DNA of 58,682 nt, from contig JADGRQ010000029.1 in the NCBI GenBank assembly GCA_017880775.1, positions 1 to 58,682 on the forward strand, written 5' to 3'. Each line of letters starts with the position of its first letter. Positions within the stretch are counted from its first letter, which is position 1. The notes below the pieces were generated by a model that made no database searches, was not told the DNA's origin, and saw only the letters and a list, made by a program, of their open reading frames with translations. Both the position numbers and the translations under genes were made by a program. Source of the DNA: Burkholderiales bacterium. GTDB lineage: Bacteria; Pseudomonadota; Gammaproteobacteria; Burkholderiales; SG8-39. Positions 32,133 through 41,042 of this stretch are shown piece by piece.

Positions 32133-33059
32133 ATGCCCGCTCGCCTGCCCCCGCTCAACGCCCTCCGCGCCTTCGAGGCTGCCGCCCGGCATCTGAGCTT
32201 TCGCAAAGCCGCCGAGGAATTGCACGTCACCCCGGCGGCCATCAGCCACCAGATCAAGGCGCTGGAAGAAAACCTCGGCGTAAAGCTGTTTCGCCGCGTC
32301 GCGCGGGGCCTGGAACTGACCGGGGTTGCCGAGGCCTGCCTGATGAGGCTGCGCGAGGGATTCGATTCTCTGGCCGGGGCGGTGGAACTGATACGCAGCC
32401 GCACACGGGTCCGGACGATCACCGTAGGCGCCGCGCCTTCGTTCGCCGGCAAATGGCTGGTGCCGAGGATCCAGCGCTTCGTGACAACCTTTCCGGACAT
32501 CGATGTGCGCATCGCGGCCGGTGTGAACTTCGTCGACGGCCGGCAGGACGCGTCCCGGCCTGAATTCAACGACGCCGACATCGCGATCCGGTTCGGCACT
32601 GGCCGCTACCCTGGATTCCGCGCCGACAAGCTGTTTTCGGTCGCGGCCACGCCGATGTGCAGCCCGCGCCTGCTGCTAGGCGAGCATCCCTTGCGCCGCC
32701 CCGCGGACCTGCGCCACCACACGCTGCTGCACGACGATACGATCCGATTCGACGACGGCGGCGCCAACTGGAAGATGTGGCTGGATGCAGCCGGGGTGGA
32801 CGGCGTCGACATCACGCGCGGGCCGCACTTCAACCACGCGTCTCTCGGGCTGGACGCCGCGATCGACGGCATGGGTGTGGTGCTGAGCTACCCGGTACTG
32901 GCCTCGGCCGACCTGGCGGCCGGCAGGCTGGTGATGCCCTTCGATCTCAGCGTGCCGCTGAACGTCGCGTACTACGTCGTGTGCCCCGAGACGTCTGCGG
33001 ACCAGCCCGCGATTGCCGCATTCAGGCAGTGGATATTCGCGCAGGCGAAGGCAGGCTAG
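32133..33059 (+). CDS. LysR family transcriptional regulator, GcvA-like
   Basis: This 308-residue regulator has an N-terminal winged HTH (LNALRAFEAAARHLSFRKAA, then LHVTPAAISHQIKALEE) followed by a LysR substrate domain (ITVGAAPSFAGKWLVPRIQRF, then ADIAIRFGTGRYPG). The sequence is closest to the GcvA subgroup. The ATG at 32133 gives the usual GcvA start MPARLPPLNALRAF; ATG 32097 would add 12 residues. The best Shine-Dalgarno sequence (GGGAGG) precedes an out-of-frame ATG at 32119, so initiation here is odd. The 3' end overlaps the convergent phosphotransferase gene by four bases. Confidence 0.9.
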   Translation: MPARLPPLNALRAFEAAARHLSFRKAAEELHVTPAAISHQIKALEENLGVKLFRRVARGLELTGVAEACLMRLREGFDSLAGAVELIRSRTRVRTITVGAAPSFAGKWLVPRIQRFVTTFPDIDVRIAAGVNFVDGRQDASRPEFNDADIAIRFGTGRYPGFRADKLFSVAATPMCSPRLLLGEHPLRRPADLRHHTLLHDDTIRFDDGGANWKMWLDAAGVDGVDITRGPHFNHASLGLDAAIDGMGVVLSYPVLASADLAAGRLVMPFDLSVPLNVAYYVVCPETSADQPAIAAFRQWIFAQAKAG

Positions 33060-34546
33060 AGTTCGTCCAGCGCGCGCTCGATGCGCTTGCAGATCGTCTT
33101 CAGCACCTTGATGCGCGCATATTTCTTGTCGTTCGCCTCAACCAGCGTCCAGGGCGCGATGTCGGTCGATGTGTGCTCGATCATGTCGGCCGCGGCCGCC
33201 TGGTAGAGGTCCCACTTCTTGCGGTTGCGCCAGTCCTCCTCGGTGATCTTGAAGCGCTTGAAGCGCATGCGTTCGCGCTCCTTGAAGCGCCGCAACTGCT
33301 CGTCCTTGGAGATCTGGACCCAGAACTTGCACAGCACGGTGTTCGAGCGCTCGAGCTGCTCCTCGAAATCGTTGATTTCGCTGTAGGCGCGCATCCAGTC
33401 GGTCTCCGAGCAGAAACCCTCGATGCGCTCGACCAGCACGCGCCCGTACCAGGTGCGGTCGTAGATCGTGACACGCCCCTTGCGCGGCAGATGGCGCCAG
33501 AAGCGCCACAAGTAGGGCTGCGCGCGCTCTTCGTCGGTCGGCGAAGCCACAGGGATCACGTTGTAGTAGCGCGCATCCAGCCCCCCGGTGATGCGGCGGA
33601 TGGTACTGCCCTTGCCCGCCGCGTCCATGCCCTCGAAGGCCACGGCGACCGAGAGCTGGGGAAATTTCGCGTCGCGCGAGAGACGATTGAGCCGTCCCTG
33701 CCAGGTAAGCAGTTCCGACTTGTACTTGCTTTCGGTGAGCGACTTGGACAGATCGAGCTGATTGAGGACATCGCGCTTGTCGATCGGGCGGATGATCGGC
33801 GCCGCCTGCGAAACCGGATCGCGGCGATTCGCCTGCGCATCGAGCCGCTTGCGCATCGCCTCGAGCAGGGTCTTGCCGACGGTGAGGTAGCGGTAGCGCG
33901 GGTCCTGGCCTTCGACCACGATCCACGGCGCGGCCGCGGTGCTGGTCTCGCGCAGCGTCTCCTCGGAGACCCGGTAGAACCGGTCGTAGACCTTGAAGAA
34001 ATTCCAGTCGCGCTCGGTCACGCGCCAGCGCGTCTCGGGGTCGGACGCGAGCGCCTTGAGGCGTTTTTTCTGCGCCTGCCTGGACAGGTGGAACCAGAAC
34101 TTGAGGATCAGCGCGCCTTCATCGGCGAGCATCTTCTCGAAGTGGTTGATCTCCTCGATCGAGCGCACCAGGTTCCCGCTGGTGGTGGTCTTGAACACGC
34201 GGTCGATGATCGGTGCCGTATACCAGGAGCCGAACAGGATGCCGATCTTGCCTTTCGGCGGCAGCGCCCGCCAGTAGCGCCACATCGGCGGGCGCTCGCG
34301 CTCCTCGTCCGACGGGTTGTCAAAGGCGTAGGTGACGATGTGGCGCGGGTCCATCCACTCGTTGAGCAGGTTGACCGTCTCGCCCTTGCCCGCGCCCCGC
34401 ACCCCGGAGATCAGCACGATCACGGGGAACTTGCCGTTCTCCTTCAGGCGGTATTGCACGTCCAGCAGGTCGGCGCGCAGCTTCGGCACCGCGCGATTGA
34501 ATACGCTCTTCTCGATCTTGTGACCGACTTCAGCAGCCTCGAACAT
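33056..34546 (-). CDS. pap: Polyphosphate:AMP phosphotransferase (two-domain PPK2)
   Basis: This 496-residue protein contains two tandem PPK2 domains. The first has VLISGVRGAGKGETVN and GILFGSWYTAP. The second has VAFEGMDAAGKGSTIRRITG and the fuller Walker B/lid pair TIYDRTWYGRVLVERIEGF. This is the architecture of PAP, which phosphorylates AMP to ADP with polyphosphate. The first domain lacks the Asp-Arg seen in the second (FGSWYTAP against YDRTWYGR), so catalysis probably resides in the C-terminal domain. It is cytoplasmic and links polyphosphate stores to nucleotide pools. Confidence 0.93.
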   Translation of the reverse strand: MFEAAEVGHKIEKSVFNRAVPKLRADLLDVQYRLKENGKFPVIVLISGVRGAGKGETVNLLNEWMDPRHIVTYAFDNPSDEERERPPMWRYWRALPPKGKIGILFGSWYTAPIIDRVFKTTTSGNLVRSIEEINHFEKMLADEGALILKFWFHLSRQAQKKRLKALASDPETRWRVTERDWNFFKVYDRFYRVSEETLRETSTAAAPWIVVEGQDPRYRYLTVGKTLLEAMRKRLDAQANRRDPVSQAAPIIRPIDKRDVLNQLDLSKSLTESKYKSELLTWQGRLNRLSRDAKFPQLSVAVAFEGMDAAGKGSTIRRITGGLDARYYNVIPVASPTDEERAQPYLWRFWRHLPRKGRVTIYDRTWYGRVLVERIEGFCSETDWMRAYSEINDFEEQLERSNTVLCKFWVQISKDEQLRRFKERERMRFKRFKITEEDWRNRKKWDLYQAAAADMIEHTSTDIAPWTLVEANDKKYARIKVLKTICKRIERALDEL

Positions 34547-34560
34547 GTCATTTCACCCGC

Positions 34561-35067
34561 TCATTTGACCCGGTAGATCTCTTCCTCGAAATTGCCGCGC
34601 GAAGCGCTCAACGATGCGCGGTTGCCCGTCGAGACCGAAGTGAGCACCGCACGGTCCTTCCCCTGCTGCCATGCCACCTTGTACACCTCGCGCGATTCCT
34701 TGCCATCCTTGTAGATCTTGTCGCGGCCTTCCGTGGCCGGCTTGCCCCAGCGGTTCTTGAAATGGCCCGTCACCCGGGCCAGGTCCTGCACATCGAAGCG
34801 CAGATCGAAGGCCTGGATCGCGTCGCGCTTCAGGTACACGGTGATCTTCGCCACCACCCCCGCAACGACGATCTTGCCGTCGTCGCAGCGCCGGTCGGCT
34901 GCGTCGCTTTTCCATTCGAGCGCCTTGCAGCGCGCGCTTGGAAAAGCCTTGTTCACGTCCACCTCCGCGCCGCCGAGCGCGACGCCGTTGATGTCGAAAC
35001 TCGCCGCACCCGCCGCGTTCGAGGCGAGGAGCAATGACAGCAGGAAGAGCAGGCGTGAATTGTTCAT
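34561..35067 (-). CDS. Small exported protein of unknown function
   Basis: This 168-residue protein has a signal peptide (MNNSRLLFLLSLLLASNAAGAA) followed by FDINGVALGGAEVDVNKAFP. One pair of cysteines (SARCKALEWKSDAADRRCDD) could form a disulfide. Mixed beta-strand-like sequence follows, such as KITVYLKRDAIQAFDLRFD and GHFKNRWGKPATEGRDKIY. It resembles small periplasmic proteins of betaproteobacteria without assigned role. The ATG at 35067 is chosen at the signal peptide; an in-frame ATG six codons earlier is possible. It lies 14 bases before the phosphotransferase start on the same strand, so they may be co-transcribed. Confidence 0.75.
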   Translation of the reverse strand: MNNSRLLFLLSLLLASNAAGAASFDINGVALGGAEVDVNKAFPSARCKALEWKSDAADRRCDDGKIVVAGVVAKITVYLKRDAIQAFDLRFDVQDLARVTGHFKNRWGKPATEGRDKIYKDGKESREVYKVAWQQGKDRAVLTSVSTGNRASLSASRGNFEEEIYRVK

Positions 35068-35117
35068 CGACGGTAGCAAAAGCATACATGATCGTCGAGC
35101 CGACGAAATCACGACCC

Positions 35118-37496
35118 TCACGCGGCCCGCTTGCTGGCCCCGGGCGCGCCCTGTTTCACCTCGTGGCTCGCAGGCCGGGCGCGGAGGCGCAGATCGGTGA
35201 GCTCTGCGCGCTCGCGCGCGGCGTTGCGGAACGCCTGGTCGCGACCGGCGAGATATTGCGGCGGCCAGAATTGCGCATGGTGCTGGTACCAGGCCGAGGC
35301 CTGCAGCGTGAAGTACGGGTTCGCCAGGTGCGGCCGCGCGAGCGCGACCAGATCCGCCTTGCCGGAGGCGAGCAGCGTATTCACCTGGTCCGCGGTGGTG
35401 ACCGCGCCCACCGTCATGGTCGCGATGCCGGTTTCGTTCCTCACCCAATCGGAAAAAGGCGCCTGGTACATGCGTCCGTACACTGGACGTTGCTCCGCTA
35501 CGGTCTGGCCGGTCGAGCAGTCGATCATGTCGCAGCCGGCGTCCTTCAACATGCGCGTGAGCGCCATCAGGTCCTCGCCGGTGAGCCCCCGGGGCACCCA
35601 GTCGGTTGCCGAGATCCGCACCGACATCGGCTTTGCCTTCGGCCAGATCTCGCGGCAGGCGCGAAACACTTCGAGCGGGAAGCGCATGCGGTTTGCGATC
35701 GGGCCGCCGTAGGCATCGCTGCGCGCGTTGGTGAGCGGCGATATGAAACCGGCCAGCAGGTAGCCGTGCGCCATGTGCAGTTCGAGCATGTCGAACCCCG
35801 CCTCGTCGGCATAGCGCGCCGCGCGGACGAAATCGGCGAGCACCTTGTCCATGTCCGCGCGCGTCATCTCGCGCGGCACCTGCGACACGCCCTCCATGTA
35901 CGGCAGCGGCGAAGCCGATACCAGCGGCCAGTTGCCCTGCTCGAGCGGGTAATCCATGCGCTCCCAGCCGAGCTGCGTCGAGCCCTTGCGCCCGCAATGC
36001 CCCAGCTGCATGACCAGTTTGGCCTTCGAACTGGCATGGCAGAACTCCACGATCCGCTTCCACGCAGCGCGCTGCTCGGCATTCCACAGACCGGTGCAAC
36101 CCGGCGAGATGCGCGCCTCGGGCGACGGGCAGGTCATCTCGGTGTAGACGAGGCCCGCGCCGCCGATCGCGCGCGAACCGTAATGCACCAGGTGCCAATC
36201 GGTCGGCATCCCCTCCACCGCGCAGTACTGGTCCATCGGCGAGACCACGACCCTGTTTTCGATCACCATGCCGCGCAGCCGCAACGGCATGAACATCGGC
36301 GCCGGCGGGTTGTCCATGTCGATGTCGAAGCCCTGCGCGCGCACCCGGCCGGCGAACCAGCGGTGCACCTCGCGCACGAACGCGGGATCGCGCAGCTCCA
36401 GTTTCTCCCAGGTGATCTGCTTGGAGCGCGACATCACGCCGAACGCGAACTGCGGCGGGTCCATGTCCCAGTAGCGCCGCATGTGCTCGAACCAGGCGAG
36501 CGAAACGTTCGCGGCATGCTGGGTCTTCTCCACTTCCTCGCGCCGCGCGGTATCGTAGACATGGAGTGCGTCGAGGACGCGCTGGCGCTGCGCTCCGCCT
36601 TCCGCCCCCTCGGTGCGCAGCGCTTCGAACAGCGCAATGGCATCTTCCATCGCGAGCTTGGTGCCGGAGCCGATCGAAAAGTGCGCGGTCGCCTTCGCAT
36701 CGCCCACCAGCACCACGTTGTCCATCACCCAGGTCTTGTTGGTGATGGTCGGGAAGTTGCGCCACAGCGAGCGGTTGGCGATGAGCGGGTGCCCGGCGAG
36801 CTCTTCGGCGAACACGCGCTCGAGTACCGGCAGCATCTGCTGCTCGTCCATTGCGTCGAAGCCGAAGTTCTTCCAGGTGGCCTCGTCGGTCTCGATCACC
36901 CAGGTGCTCTGCCCCTCCTGGTACTGGTAGCAGTGCGCGAGGATGATGCCCTCGGGCGTCTCGCGGAAAAAGTATTTGAACGCGTCGAGCGGGCGCGTCG
37001 AGCCGAGCCAGGTGAACTTGTTCGGCCGCAAGTCGACGCTCGGCTGAAAATGGTCCTTGTGCTGCTCGCGGACCCTCGAATTGATCCCGTCGGCGGCGAC
37101 GATCAGGTCCGAATCCGCGAACTCGCCGACGCCCTCGACCTCGCGCTGGAACTGCAGCTTCACGCCGAGCTCGCGGCAGCGGTCCTGCAGCAGCCCGAGC
37201 AGCGTGTAGCGCGAGCAGCCGCAGAAGCCGTTGCCCGCGCTGCGCATCACCCGGCCCTTGTACACCACGTCCACGTCGCCCCAATAGGCAAACTTGCGGC
37301 GGATGGATTCGTACGAGGGCGCGTCGCAGGCCTTGAAGGTGTCGAGCGTCTGGTCGGAGAACACCACGCCGAAACCGAAGGTATCGTCGGGACGGTTGCG
37401 CTCGTACACGGTGATGTCCCAGCGCGGCCACTGCTTTTGCGCCAGTAGCGCGAAATACAGCCCGCCGGGACCGCCGCCGATGATCGAGACTTTCAT
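35118..37496 (-). CDS. Bifunctional aryl-CoA monooxygenase/reductase (2-aminobenzoyl-CoA or salicylyl-CoA type)
   Basis: This 792-residue fusion starts with an FAD monooxygenase (VSIIGGGPGGLYFALLAQK, AADGINSRVREQHKD, VVLVGDAKATAHFSIGSGTK). From about residue 395 it continues as an Old Yellow Enzyme-type FMN reductase (RLRGMVIENRVVVSPM, VMQLGHCGRKG, LELHMAHGYLLAGFISPLTN, VALARPHLANPYF). The same two-part layout is known for 2-aminobenzoyl-CoA monooxygenase/reductase of Azoarcus and for salicylyl-CoA 5-hydroxylase relatives. It would hydroxylate and dearomatise the CoA-bound ring in the cytoplasm. The aryl-CoA ligase gene upstream on the same strand supports this. The exact aryl substrate, 2-aminobenzoate or salicylate, is not settled. 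Confidence 0.93.
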   Translation of the reverse strand: MKVSIIGGGPGGLYFALLAQKQWPRWDITVYERNRPDDTFGFGVVFSDQTLDTFKACDAPSYESIRRKFAYWGDVDVVYKGRVMRSAGNGFCGCSRYTLLGLLQDRCRELGVKLQFQREVEGVGEFADSDLIVAADGINSRVREQHKDHFQPSVDLRPNKFTWLGSTRPLDAFKYFFRETPEGIILAHCYQYQEGQSTWVIETDEATWKNFGFDAMDEQQMLPVLERVFAEELAGHPLIANRSLWRNFPTITNKTWVMDNVVLVGDAKATAHFSIGSGTKLAMEDAIALFEALRTEGAEGGAQRQRVLDALHVYDTARREEVEKTQHAANVSLAWFEHMRRYWDMDPPQFAFGVMSRSKQITWEKLELRDPAFVREVHRWFAGRVRAQGFDIDMDNPPAPMFMPLRLRGMVIENRVVVSPMDQYCAVEGMPTDWHLVHYGSRAIGGAGLVYTEMTCPSPEARISPGCTGLWNAEQRAAWKRIVEFCHASSKAKLVMQLGHCGRKGSTQLGWERMDYPLEQGNWPLVSASPLPYMEGVSQVPREMTRADMDKVLADFVRAARYADEAGFDMLELHMAHGYLLAGFISPLTNARSDAYGGPIANRMRFPLEVFRACREIWPKAKPMSVRISATDWVPRGLTGEDLMALTRMLKDAGCDMIDCSTGQTVAEQRPVYGRMYQAPFSDWVRNETGIATMTVGAVTTADQVNTLLASGKADLVALARPHLANPYFTLQASAWYQHHAQFWPPQYLAGRDQAFRNAARERAELTDLRLRARPASHEVKQGAPGASKRAA

Positions 37497-37513
37497 GGAA
37501 ACTCCTTTACAGC

Positions 37514-37912
37514 TTAGTCCGGGATTACGGCCGTCGCCTCGATTTCCAGTCGCGCGGCATCTTCGACCAGACCGCTCACCTGCACCACCGCCATGCAGGG
37601 ATAGTGCTTGCCGATCAGCTCGCGGTACGCGGCGCCAACGCCGTTCAACGCGCCGAGGTACTCCTGCTTGTCGAGCACGTACCAGGTGAGGCGCACCAGG
37701 TGCTCCGGCCGGCCGGCCGCCTCAGCCAGCACCGCGAGGATGTTGGCGAGCGTCTGGCGGAATTGCCCGGCGAAATCCTTCGCTTCGAACACGCCCTGGC
37801 CGTTGTAGCCCACCTGTCCCGCGATGTAGACGGTCTTGCCGCCTTTCACCGCAATACCGTTGGAAAACCCCTTGGGACGGGCCCAGGACGGCGGCTGAAG
37901 TATCTGCATCAT
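37514..37912 (-). CDS. RidA/YjgF family protein
   Basis: This 132-residue protein shows the Rid fold pattern: FSNGIAVKGGKTVYIAGQVG, DFAGQFRQTLANILAVLAEA and the C-terminal ARLEIEATAVIPD. Rid proteins form trimers; the archetype hydrolyses enamines and imines using a conserved Arg. In the matching segment here (KHYPCMAVVQVSGL) that Arg is not present, so it belongs to a divergent Rid subgroup. The gene lies between the aryl-CoA ligase and the monooxygenase/reductase, with gaps of 10 and 17 bases. This makes a role on the amino- or enamine-containing ring product attractive but unproven. Confidence 0.88.
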   Translation of the reverse strand: MMQILQPPSWARPKGFSNGIAVKGGKTVYIAGQVGYNGQGVFEAKDFAGQFRQTLANILAVLAEAAGRPEHLVRLTWYVLDKQEYLGALNGVGAAYRELIGKHYPCMAVVQVSGLVEDAARLEIEATAVIPD

Positions 37913-37922
37913 CGCTGTTTCC

Positions 37923-39545
37923 TCATGGCAACCTCAGTTTGAAGCGTTGGAGTTTCCCGGTTTCGGTGCGCGGCAACGCATCGAGGAATTCGATCGCGCG
38001 CGGATACTTGAACGGCGCGATCGAGTTCTTCACGTGATCCTGCAGTGCCTTCGCCATCGCCGCGTCGCGCGCGTGGCCTGCCTTGAGCACCACGAATGCC
38101 TTCACGATCTGGCCGCGTTCCTGATCGGGAACGCCGACTACGCCGCACTCGGCCACTGCCGGATGCGCGAGCAACGCGCCCTCGACCTCGGGACCGGCGA
38201 TGTTGTAGCCCGCCGAGATGATCATGTCGTCGGTGCGCGACTGGTAGAAGAAATAGCCGTCGGCATCCATCGAATAGGCGTCGCCGGTGACGTTCCAGCC
38301 GCGCATCTCGCCCGCGCTGATCACGTAGTCCTTCTGCCGCTCATCAGCCAGATACCGGCAACCCGTCGCCCCCCTCACCGCGAGCCGCCCCACCACGCCC
38401 GGCGCACAACGCCTTCCCTTTTCGTCCAGCACCGTGGCCTCGTAGCCCGGAATGGCATAGCCGGTGGCGCCGCGCCGCGCCCGCTCCGGCGTGTGCGAAA
38501 TGAAGATGTGGATCATCTCGGTCGAGCCGATGCCGTCGATGATTTCGATGCCGGTGGCCGACTTGAACAACTGGCGCGTGGCGTCGGGCAGCGCCTCGCC
38601 CGCCGAGACGCATCGTTCGAGCGAGCCGAGGTCGTAGCTCTTCGCCAGGCCTGCCATCTGCCGGTAAAAGGTCGGCGCGGTGAAACACACCGTTGCGCGG
38701 AACTTCTGGATCGTCTCGAGCAGCGCTTCCGGGGTCAGCCTTTCCACCAGCACCGTCGAGGCGCCGTAGCGCATCGGGAACGCGAGCATCCCGCCCAGGC
38801 CGAACGTGAACGCAAGCGGCGGCGTGCCGCAGAAGATGTCATCGGCCCGCGTGCGCAGGCAGGAGCGCGGAAACAGGTCGCACATCGCCACCACATCGCG
38901 ATGGAAATGCATGGTGCCCTTTGGCTGGCCGGTGGTGCCCGAGGTGAAAGCGATCAGTGCGACGTCGGCGCCGGCGGTATCCACGTTGCTGAAACCGGCT
39001 GGCCGCTTCGCGCACAGTGCATCGAGCGAATCCGCAGCATCGTCGTACCAGTAGCGGACGGTGTTCAAGGTCGGGCAGGCTGGCAGCGCAGCTTTCAGGT
39101 CGGCGTCGAGCCGCCGGTCGCACAGCGCGTGGCTCACCTCGGCCTTGGTGACGATCTCGGTGAGTTCCTTCGCGCGCAGCAGCGGCATGCTCGCCACCAC
39201 GATGCCGCCCGCCTTCACCACCGCGAACCAGCACGCCGCCATCATCGGATTGTTGGGTCCGCGCAGCAGCACGCGGTTGCCGGGCACGAGGCCCATCTCC
39301 TCGACCAGAACGTGCGCGATGCGGTTCGCCTGGGCCATGAGCTGGCTGTAGGTGCATTGCCCGTCGGACGTGCGGATCACGATGCGATCGCCCGCCTTCG
39401 CCGCCATCCTGTCGAGCAGCTCGGCGGCGCAGTTCATGCGTTCCGGGTAGCGCACTTCCGGGACATCGAAGCGGAACTCCGGCAACAACTCGCGGGGCGG
39501 CAGATTGTCGCGGGCGAAGGTATCGATGTGGGCAGTCCGGCTCAA
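37923..39545 (-). CDS. 2-aminobenzoate/benzoate-type CoA ligase
   Basis: This 540-residue adenylate-forming enzyme has the phosphate loop FTSGTTGQPKGTMHF, then GIGSTEMIHIF, YQSRTDDMIISAGYNIAGPE and the catalytic Lys in LPRTETGKLQRF. The closest named group is 2-aminobenzoate-CoA ligase, which activates anthranilate with ATP and CoA. It is the first gene of a three-gene minus-strand unit with a Rid protein and the aryl-CoA monooxygenase/reductase. Together they would carry out the upper part of aerobic CoA-dependent anthranilate (or salicylate) breakdown. Genes for the later beta-oxidation-like steps are not in the window. Confidence 0.92.
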   Translation of the reverse strand: MSRTAHIDTFARDNLPPRELLPEFRFDVPEVRYPERMNCAAELLDRMAAKAGDRIVIRTSDGQCTYSQLMAQANRIAHVLVEEMGLVPGNRVLLRGPNNPMMAACWFAVVKAGGIVVASMPLLRAKELTEIVTKAEVSHALCDRRLDADLKAALPACPTLNTVRYWYDDAADSLDALCAKRPAGFSNVDTAGADVALIAFTSGTTGQPKGTMHFHRDVVAMCDLFPRSCLRTRADDIFCGTPPLAFTFGLGGMLAFPMRYGASTVLVERLTPEALLETIQKFRATVCFTAPTFYRQMAGLAKSYDLGSLERCVSAGEALPDATRQLFKSATGIEIIDGIGSTEMIHIFISHTPERARRGATGYAIPGYEATVLDEKGRRCAPGVVGRLAVRGATGCRYLADERQKDYVISAGEMRGWNVTGDAYSMDADGYFFYQSRTDDMIISAGYNIAGPEVEGALLAHPAVAECGVVGVPDQERGQIVKAFVVLKAGHARDAAMAKALQDHVKNSIAPFKYPRAIEFLDALPRTETGKLQRFKLRLP

Positions 39546-39578
39546 GGCTTTTCCTCCCGCAATGGATGCTACTTGATC

Positions 39579-41042
39579 TCAGCCGCCGGTGCGCACCGGC
39601 GACGCAGCCTCGGCGGACCACCCGCCGCCGAGCGCGCGGACGAGCTGCACGCTGGCGCGCCGCCGGCGCGTATCGAGGTCGAGCGCATCGCGCTGCGCCA
39701 GCAGCGCAGCGGCCTGCGACGTCACCACTTCGAGATAGTTGGCCGCGCCGTCACGATAACGGCTGGTGGCGAGCTCGAGGGAGTGTTGCGCCGCGGCGAC
39801 GGCCGACCGCTCGGCCTCCGCCGCGGCGCGGTAATGGTTGAGCAGCGCCAGATTGTCTTCGACCTGCTGGAACGCGCCGAGCACGACGCTCCGGTACCGT
39901 GCGCCGGTTTCGTCGAGCACCGCCTGCGTCTGCGCGAGTTCAGCTTCGCGCCTGCCCGCATCGAACAGGGTCAGCAACAGCGACGGCCCAAGCGTCCAGA
40001 AAACGTTCGATGCCCGGAGCAGGCTCCCGCCGGTGGTGCTCTGGAAGCCTGCCACGCCGCTCAGCGTGACCGCCGGAAACCAGGCGGCGCGCGCAACGCC
40101 GATGGTCGCGTTGGCGGCGGCGATCCTGCGCTGTGCCGCGGCGATGTCGGGTCGCCGCTGCAGCAGCGTCGAGGGCAGGCCGGCGGGTATCTGCGGCAGC
40201 CGGATGTCGGCCAGACGCGGCTCTATGGAAAAACTGGAGGCGGATTCGCCGACCAGCGCGGCGATCGCGTGCTCGATCAGTGCGCGCTCCGCAAGCGTCA
40301 GCCCCGCCTGCGCACGCGCGCTGTCGAGTTGAGTCTGCGCACGCGCCACATCCAGGCCCGACGCGATGCCGCCGTCGTGGCGCGTCTGCGTGAGTTCCAG
40401 CGCCTTCGCATAGGCGGCGACCGTCTGGTTGAATAGCGCGCTCTGCCGGTCGAGCCCGCGCAGCGTGATGTAGTGGTCGGCGAGCTGGGCCTGCAGGCTC
40501 AGACGTGCGGACTCCAAATCGGCTTTCGCCGCCTGCTCCGCGGCCGTGCCGGAGGCGACCTGGTTGCGGATGCGTCCCCACAAATCGAGTTCGTAATCGA
40601 TCTGCACCCCGAGCGTATAGGCGCCGTATTCATCCGGCGAGCCCGGGCCGAGCACGCGCAACGGCCTTTGTTCCGCTTGCCGGTTCTGCAGCGCGCTGGC
40701 TGAGCCGGCCACCCGCGGGAAGAGACCCGAGCGAATCTGCTCGCTGTAGGCGATCGCCTGCTGGTAGCGCGCGAGCGCGGCAGCCAGGTCCGGACTGTTG
40801 GCGATCAGGCGCGTCTGCAATGCGTCGAGTTCCGTGTCGCCATACAGCGTCCACCACGCGTCGCGCGGCAATTCGTCAGCAGGCCGGGCCAGCGTCCACG
40901 GCGCTTCTTCCCGTCGCATTTCCTCCCGATAGGCGCTTGCGACCGGGATGTAAGGTACTGCAAGCGGCGGCGCGTACGAGCAACCACCCAGCGCCGCAGC
41001 CAGCGCCAGCGCCGAAACACCTTGGCGCTCAGTTCTTCCCAT
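39579..41042 (-). CDS. RND efflux outer-membrane lipoprotein, NodT family
   Basis: This 487-residue TolC-like outer membrane factor has a lipoprotein signal ending in ALGGCSYAPPL, where the Cys would be lipidated. Two copies of the OEP repeat follow (LDALQTRLIANSPDLAAALA and the later RRPDIAAAQRRIAAANATIG). The start at 41042 overlaps the end of the adaptor gene by 14 bases and removes an unconserved leader. It is the last gene of the permease-adaptor-channel operon and forms the exit duct of the pump. Confidence 0.94.
   Translation of the reverse strand: MGRTERQGVSALALAAALGGCSYAPPLAVPYIPVASAYREEMRREEAPWTLARPADELPRDAWWTLYGDTELDALQTRLIANSPDLAAALARYQQAIAYSEQIRSGLFPRVAGSASALQNRQAEQRPLRVLGPGSPDEYGAYTLGVQIDYELDLWGRIRNQVASGTAAEQAAKADLESARLSLQAQLADHYITLRGLDRQSALFNQTVAAYAKALELTQTRHDGGIASGLDVARAQTQLDSARAQAGLTLAERALIEHAIAALVGESASSFSIEPRLADIRLPQIPAGLPSTLLQRRPDIAAAQRRIAAANATIGVARAAWFPAVTLSGVAGFQSTTGGSLLRASNVFWTLGPSLLLTLFDAGRREAELAQTQAVLDETGARYRSVVLGAFQQVEDNLALLNHYRAAAEAERSAVAAAQHSLELATSRYRDGAANYLEVVTSQAAALLAQRDALDLDTRRRRASVQLVRALGGGWSAEAASPVRTGG

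Noticed and set aside
32657-34576. 639-codon plus-strand frame across the LysR 3' end and the pap gene
   Set aside because: It covers two convincing genes in other frames and shows only low-complexity sequence.
35068-37431. Extension of the small exported protein frame back to 37431
   Set aside because: The extension is a shifted frame of the monooxygenase/reductase gene; the signal peptide start at 35067 explains the real gene.
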